The notes below the pieces were generated by a model. It saw only the letters and a list, made by a program, of their open reading frames with translations, was not told the origin of the DNA and did no database searches. Position numbers and translations under genes: made by a program. This document shows positions 6,576-10,274 of a stretch of DNA of 10,274 nucleotides, in pieces. Numbering within the stretch: the first letter of the stretch is position 1; every line of letters starts with the position of its first letter. The DNA is from an uncultured Porphyromonas sp. (lineage in GTDB: Bacteria > Bacteroidota > Bacteroidia > Bacteroidales > Porphyromonadaceae), in the NCBI GenBank assembly GCA_945965245.1, contig CAMFNC010000210.1:1-10274 (forward strand). Reading direction: 5' to 3'.

Positions 6576-6845
6576 ATGTATTTCATACTGATATTAGCAC
6601 TAATATTCTTGCTATACTATCTGCTTAAACCGCTACTATACAGATGGCTACAGAAAGTAGCGCAAGACAACTTGCGCAGAATGACTGGTATCAATCCGGA
6701 CGAGGCACAGTGCAGACGGCAAGCCGATAAAAAATCCCAATCCGGCAAAGTGCAGGAGAAGGTTAATTTGGATGAATTGGCAAAAAGAAAATTCGACAAG
6801 GAGAACAGCAACGACTATGCCGAGTTTGAGGAATTGCCCAAATAG
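6576..6845 (+). CDS. DUF4834 small membrane protein
   Basis: This is an 89-residue protein with one N-terminal hydrophobic segment (about residues 2-22) rich in Leu, Ile and Tyr. A charged tail of about 65 residues follows, with many Lys, Arg, Glu and Gln, ending YAEFEELPK. This plan (one transmembrane helix, basic linker, acidic-aromatic end) matches DUF4834, found downstream of pssA in many Bacteroidota. The positive KPLLYRWLQK flank after the helix suggests the tail is cytoplasmic. It starts 44 bases after pssA with no clear promoter between them, so it is probably in the same transcript. Its function is unknown; the position hints at a link to phospholipid synthesis, but nothing in the sequence shows an activity. 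Confidence 0.8.
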   Translation: MYFILILALIFLLYYLLKPLLYRWLQKVAQDNLRRMTGINPDEAQCRRQADKKSQSGKVQEKVNLDELAKRKFDKENSNDYAEFEELPK

Positions 6846-6892
6846 CACGATGCAGAAACTAAATAATCCAATGGCTTGTGGGTGCTTTTGCG

Positions 6893-6900
6893 TATCTTTG
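6893..6900 (+). promoter_or_regulatory. Bacteroidota -7 promoter element (TATCTTTG) before lptD
   Basis: TATCTTTG matches TAnnTTTG and is identical to the element nearest psd. A TTG at 6876-6878 could serve as the upstream element; its spacing of 14 bases is close to the 13-base spacing of the candidate pair before the DUF5063 gene. It lies in the 102-base gap after the DUF4834 gene and about 47 bases before the GTG start, leaving a leader of around 40 bases. It suggests lptD is transcribed separately from the psd unit. Confidence 0.6.
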
Positions 6901-6947
6901 CGCTCGGAGAATATACCCAAACTCATAGTCCCTATCAACTAATCAGC

Positions 6948-9935
6948 GTGAAACGATTCCGAAATCTCCGGGCAGATTATTGGTTGCCTGTTTTGGTGCT
7001 CTGCATACTCATCTTAAGTGCGTGCGGAGTGAATCGTATAACAGGCGAAGCCGCTCCGGACAGAGCGGTGGTGGACAGCCTGCTGCAAAAGACAGATTCG
7101 CTGACAACCGCAATGGCATCATTGGCAGACTCTGCCACCGTGGACTCCATAACCGAAGTGCTGAACCGTGTATCCATAAGACCGGACAGCATCCCCCCCA
7201 CCGAAACAGATTCGCTAACCGCAACCCCCAAGACCGCCGACAGTCTGACAGACTTGATGGCAGACAGCAGCAAACGCCACTTTAAATTGGACGATGTGGT
7301 GGAATACAAAGCTCAAGACTCGTTAATTTTGGAAGGAGCGAACATGGCCTATCTGTATGGCGAGAGTTCGGTCAAATACACATCCAAAAGTTTGGAGTCG
7401 CACTATATGCGCATCAATCTGGATAGCAGTCAGGTATTCAGCCGCTATGTGCTGGACAGTATGGGCAAGCCTGCCCATATGCCAGTATTCAAAGACGGCG
7501 AAGATAGCTATCAATCCAAAACGATGAGCTATAACTTCAATACCGAACGAGGCTATATCACGGGTGTAACCACGCAGCAAGGCGAGGGCTACCTGACCTC
7601 CAACGAAACGAAAAAGCTAGCAGACAACACCATGTTTATGAAAGGTGTGCGATACACCACCTGCGACCTGCATCAGCACCCTCACTTCTACATCAATATA
7701 GACAAAGCCAAGATGCGTCCGGGCAAGAATTTGGTTTCCGGACCAGTTAATTTGGTTATTTTGGACGTACCATTGCCCATCGGTCTACCTTTCGGTTTTT
7801 TTCCTTTCAACGAAACTTATTCGTCCGGTATCCTGATGCCTGCTTTCGGTGAAGATTATTCCCGTGGTTTTTTTGCACGCAACGGCGGTTATTATTTTGC
7901 ATTCAACGACTATGTGGATTTAGCTCTGACTGGTGAAATTTACTCCAAAGGCTCGTGGGGTGTAGGTGCTCGATCCACATACCGCAAACGCTATCGTTTC
8001 AATGGCTCGTTCGACTTCAGCTATTTGGTTACCACACAGGGCGATAAATACGTAGGTGACTACTCCAAAGCCAAAGACTTGCGCCTGAGCTGGACACACA
8101 CGCAAGACGCCAAAGCTGACCCGGTGCAGAATTTCTCTGCCAGCGTAAACTTCTCGACCAGTTCGTTTAACCAAAACTCGCTGGATCATCTCTACAATCC
8201 TGCCACACGCGGACAGAACACAAAGAGCTCTTCCATCAACTATTCTCGCAGCTTCCCCGGCACGCCGTGGAGGCTTTCTGCATCATTCAGCATCGACCAG
8301 CGTTCGGTGGATAGCACCATCAATGTGACGCTGCCGGACTTATCACTAACGATGAGCCGTATCTACCCGTTCAAGCGTAAAAACCCGGTGGGCAAAGAAC
8401 GTTGGTTCGAGAAAATTGCCATCAGCTATTCGGGACAATTGCGCAGCACCATTACCTCCAAGGAAGATGAAATCCTGAAAAAGAATTATTTCCGAGATTG
8501 GAAAAACGGTATCATCCACCGCATTCCGGTAACGGCTTCTTATAAACTATTGGATTATGTGGACTTGACTTTCAATGCCGACTACACTGAAAGGTGGTAT
8601 TCGGGGCGTGAAGTCAAGCAATTTGACCCACAGCAGAAAAGGATGGTGACAGTGGATACCCTTCACGGTTTTAACAGGGTATTTGACTTCAACGGTTCTA
8701 TGAATGCCAGCACTACCCTATACGGTTTCTATAAACCACTGCCTTTCATGCGCAAGAAGTTGGAAATGGTCAGACATGTGGTCACACCGCACATTGCTCT
8801 ATCTTATCGCCCGGACTTCGGACACAAGCGATGGGGATATTGGCACACCTTAAACTATGTGGACGAACAGGGAAAACTGCACACGGAGCACTACACCCAG
8901 TTCGACGGACAGATATTCGGTCACCCCGAAAGAGGTAAATCGGCCTCCATCAATTTCGGTATGGAGAATTCGCTGGAAGCCAAATGGCGCAAATCCATAA
9001 AAAAGACAGAAGAAGGCACAGAAAACGAAAATGAGGGTAAAGAAGATGCAGATAAAGAGGAATTCGATAAAATCAGCCTGATAGAAAACTTCAGTTGGGA
9101 TTGGGGATATAATATGGCTGCCGACTCTTTTAAATGGAGCGATATCAGCACCAACCTGCGACTGAAATTCACAGACCAATTGGGTTTGAGCCTCTCTGGC
9201 AACTGGGATCCTTATGTATATGAATACAATGTAAGCCCGGAAGGTGCAGTAAGAGCTTATGCCGTGGATAAAATCCGATTATTTTCGGGCAAAGGTTTCG
9301 GTAGTCTGCGCTCTACCGGCACATCATTTAATTTCAGTCTGAGTCCGGAAAAAGTAAAATCTTTCTTTGCTCTTTTCGGCAAAAAGAAAAAAGAAGATGA
9401 CAACAAAGACTCCAAAGACAATAACAAGAGCAAAAGCTCCGAAATTCCAGGTGGCAACAATAATTTCGGCAACACATCCAACCCCAACGACTTCGGAAGC
9501 ATGAGCATGAACGATCCAGCAAGCAAGAAACATGAGGAGGATAAATATGACCAAGATGGTTATATGGATTATAAATTGCCTTGGAATTTATCTTTCAACT
9601 ATGGTATTCAATTGGTGCGCGATGTGTTTAATATAGACAAAAAGGGATTCGATTATAAATTCGTGCAGAACCTATCCTGCAACGGGAACATCCAACCCAC
9701 GAAGAACTGGTCTATCCAATACAATCTGAACTACAACTTCGAACTGCACAAGATTACCAATCTTACTTTAAATTTGGTACGCGATATGCACTGCTGGCAG
9801 ATTACCGCCAGTGCCATTCCTCTGGGTCCTTACAAGTCATACACCATGACCATTGCCGTGAAGAGTGCACTGCTGCGTGACTTGAAATACGACAAACAGA
9901 GTTCGTCGCGCGGCAGAACAAACCTGTGGTACTAA
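6948..9935 (+). CDS. lptD: LptD-type LPS assembly outer-membrane protein with lipoprotein-like N-terminus
   Basis: The 995-residue product resembles the Bacteroidota LptD branch, which places LPS in the outer leaflet of the outer membrane. Residues 1-26 form a signal sequence ending in LSAC, a lipobox with Cys26 as the possible acylated residue. Residues about 38-110 are a Ser/Thr/Asp-rich linker with eight Asp-Ser motifs. From about 112 the LptA-like periplasmic domain begins (LILEGANMAYLYGESSVKY; GVRYTTCDLHQHPHFYI around Cys239; PLPIGLPFGFFPF). The remainder has alternating strands of a large beta barrel, ending in a tyrosine (NLWY). Two charged low-complexity inserts, at 685-708 and 812-876, are probably loops. 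Only Cys239, Cys911 and Cys949 remain after Cys26. The GTG at 6948 is chosen because it starts the signal peptide directly; the frame is open upstream to 6876, but a promoter element lies there. Confidence 0.88.
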   Translation: MKRFRNLRADYWLPVLVLCILILSACGVNRITGEAAPDRAVVDSLLQKTDSLTTAMASLADSATVDSITEVLNRVSIRPDSIPPTETDSLTATPKTADSLTDLMADSSKRHFKLDDVVEYKAQDSLILEGANMAYLYGESSVKYTSKSLESHYMRINLDSSQVFSRYVLDSMGKPAHMPVFKDGEDSYQSKTMSYNFNTERGYITGVTTQQGEGYLTSNETKKLADNTMFMKGVRYTTCDLHQHPHFYINIDKAKMRPGKNLVSGPVNLVILDVPLPIGLPFGFFPFNETYSSGILMPAFGEDYSRGFFARNGGYYFAFNDYVDLALTGEIYSKGSWGVGARSTYRKRYRFNGSFDFSYLVTTQGDKYVGDYSKAKDLRLSWTHTQDAKADPVQNFSASVNFSTSSFNQNSLDHLYNPATRGQNTKSSSINYSRSFPGTPWRLSASFSIDQRSVDSTINVTLPDLSLTMSRIYPFKRKNPVGKERWFEKIAISYSGQLRSTITSKEDEILKKNYFRDWKNGIIHRIPVTASYKLLDYVDLTFNADYTERWYSGREVKQFDPQQKRMVTVDTLHGFNRVFDFNGSMNASTTLYGFYKPLPFMRKKLEMVRHVVTPHIALSYRPDFGHKRWGYWHTLNYVDEQGKLHTEHYTQFDGQIFGHPERGKSASINFGMENSLEAKWRKSIKKTEEGTENENEGKEDADKEEFDKISLIENFSWDWGYNMAADSFKWSDISTNLRLKFTDQLGLSLSGNWDPYVYEYNVSPEGAVRAYAVDKIRLFSGKGFGSLRSTGTSFNFSLSPEKVKSFFALFGKKKKEDDNKDSKDNNKSKSSEIPGGNNNFGNTSNPNDFGSMSMNDPASKKHEEDKYDQDGYMDYKLPWNLSFNYGIQLVRDVFNIDKKGFDYKFVQNLSCNGNIQPTKNWSIQYNLNYNFELHKITNLTLNLVRDMHCWQITASAIPLGPYKSYTMTIAVKSALLRDLKYDKQSSSRGRTNLWY

Positions 9936-9948
9936 ACTGACATTGAAT

Positions 9949-10274
9949 ATGAATAATTCTTCCGGTTCTTTCAACCTCGGCGGAATATTTCCCCCGGTCA
10001 CTCGCAACCTCATTATTATCAACTTTTTGGTTTGGTTTGCAGAAATCGTCTTACCTCGATACAATGTAGATTTGGTGGGCATATTGGGATTGCACTATTT
10101 CGAAGCATCGCAATTCAACATCGGACAGCTATTCACTTATATGTTTTTGCATAGCGACCGAAGCATCGAGCACGTGTTTTTCAATATGTTTTCGCTCTGG
10201 ATGTTCGGTTCGGTGGTAGAGCGGCATTGGGGCGTATGGCGATACCTCTTTTTCTATCTGACCTGCGGATTGAG
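9949..10274 (+). CDS. Rhomboid-family membrane protein, 3'-truncated by the window edge
   Basis: The frame opens with ATG at 9949, 13 bases after the lptD stop codon, and stays open to the window edge, giving 108 residues. A first hydrophobic segment covers about 21-35 (LIIINFLVWFAEIVL). The rhomboid pattern follows: QLFTYMFLHS at 60-69, then HVFFN, whose His75 and Asn79 match the oxyanion residues of rhomboid proteases such as GlpG (HxxxN). FGSVVERHWG at 86-95 matches the conserved loop-to-TM3 region. The catalytic GxSG serine and the later histidine would be encoded beyond the window, so an active protease cannot be told from an inactive rhomboid. Substrates are unknown. The close spacing suggests co-transcription with lptD. 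Confidence 0.88.
   Translation, partial: MNNSSGSFNLGGIFPPVTRNLIIINFLVWFAEIVLPRYNVDLVGILGLHYFEASQFNIGQLFTYMFLHSDRSIEHVFFNMFSLWMFGSVVERHWGVWRYLFFYLTCGL

Noticed and set aside
8850..9179. Minus-strand open frame inside lptD
   Set aside because: It is phenylalanine-rich because it is the complement of the Lys/Glu-rich insert. There is no start context or homology cue.
9257..9526. Minus-strand leucine/serine-rich frame with apparent membrane segments
   Set aside because: Its hydrophobic runs are the antisense of the Lys/Asp-rich loop of LptD, a composition artefact.
1..10274. CRISPR array, tRNA, rRNA, insertion sequence, toxin-antitoxin or phage-defence genes
   Set aside because: I looked on both strands for repeat-spacer patterns, tRNA arms, transposase motifs and terminal inverted repeats and found none. 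The gene content is housekeeping and envelope biogenesis.

Overview
The window looks like chromosomal DNA from a member of the Bacteroidota, most likely order Bacteroidales. Four things point there. The first gene encodes the long form of GDP-fucose synthase typical of that group. The neighbours include DUF5063, DUF4834 and an LptD of the Bacteroidota type. Copies of the Bacteroidota -7 promoter element (TAnnTTTG) stand in front of gene clusters. Start codons lack clear Shine-Dalgarno sequences. All genes read on the + strand. I see no mobile element, CRISPR array, rRNA or tRNA, and no base-composition break that would suggest recent transfer.

Layout. (1) 1-1029: GDP-L-fucose synthase, cut off at its 5' end by the window edge. 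(2) 1030-1161: a short gap with an inverted repeat, a tandem 9-bp duplication and a TAACTTTG promoter element almost on top of the next start codon. (3) 1162-4854: a tightly packed four-gene unit made of DUF5063, a DEDDy 3'-5' exonuclease, an RlmI-type rRNA methyltransferase, and a secreted PAP2 phosphatase with a C-terminal extension that resembles an outer-membrane barrel. (4) 4855-5111: an intergenic region with a hairpin and two promoter-like elements. (5) 5112-6845: phosphatidylserine decarboxylase, phosphatidylserine synthase and a small DUF4834 membrane protein. (6) 6948-9935: a very large LptD-type LPS translocon with a lipoprotein-like N-terminus and its own promoter element. (7) 9949-10274: the start of a rhomboid-family membrane protein, cut off by the window edge.

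How they work together. Much of the window concerns the cell envelope. GDP-fucose synthase supplies a nucleotide sugar for surface glycans. PssA and Psd make phosphatidylethanolamine in the inner membrane, and LptD inserts LPS into the outer membrane. The PAP2 protein may remove phosphate from a lipid or a soluble substrate in the periplasm. The block of DUF5063, exonuclease and RlmI is concerned with nucleic-acid metabolism and ribosome modification instead.

Most of this is conserved core-genome content, and I do not see a clear new multi-gene system. The points most worth a second look are the PAP2-plus-barrel architecture, the lipobox and Asp-Ser repeat linker of LptD, the translationally coupled DUF5063-exonuclease pair, and the promoter arrangements.
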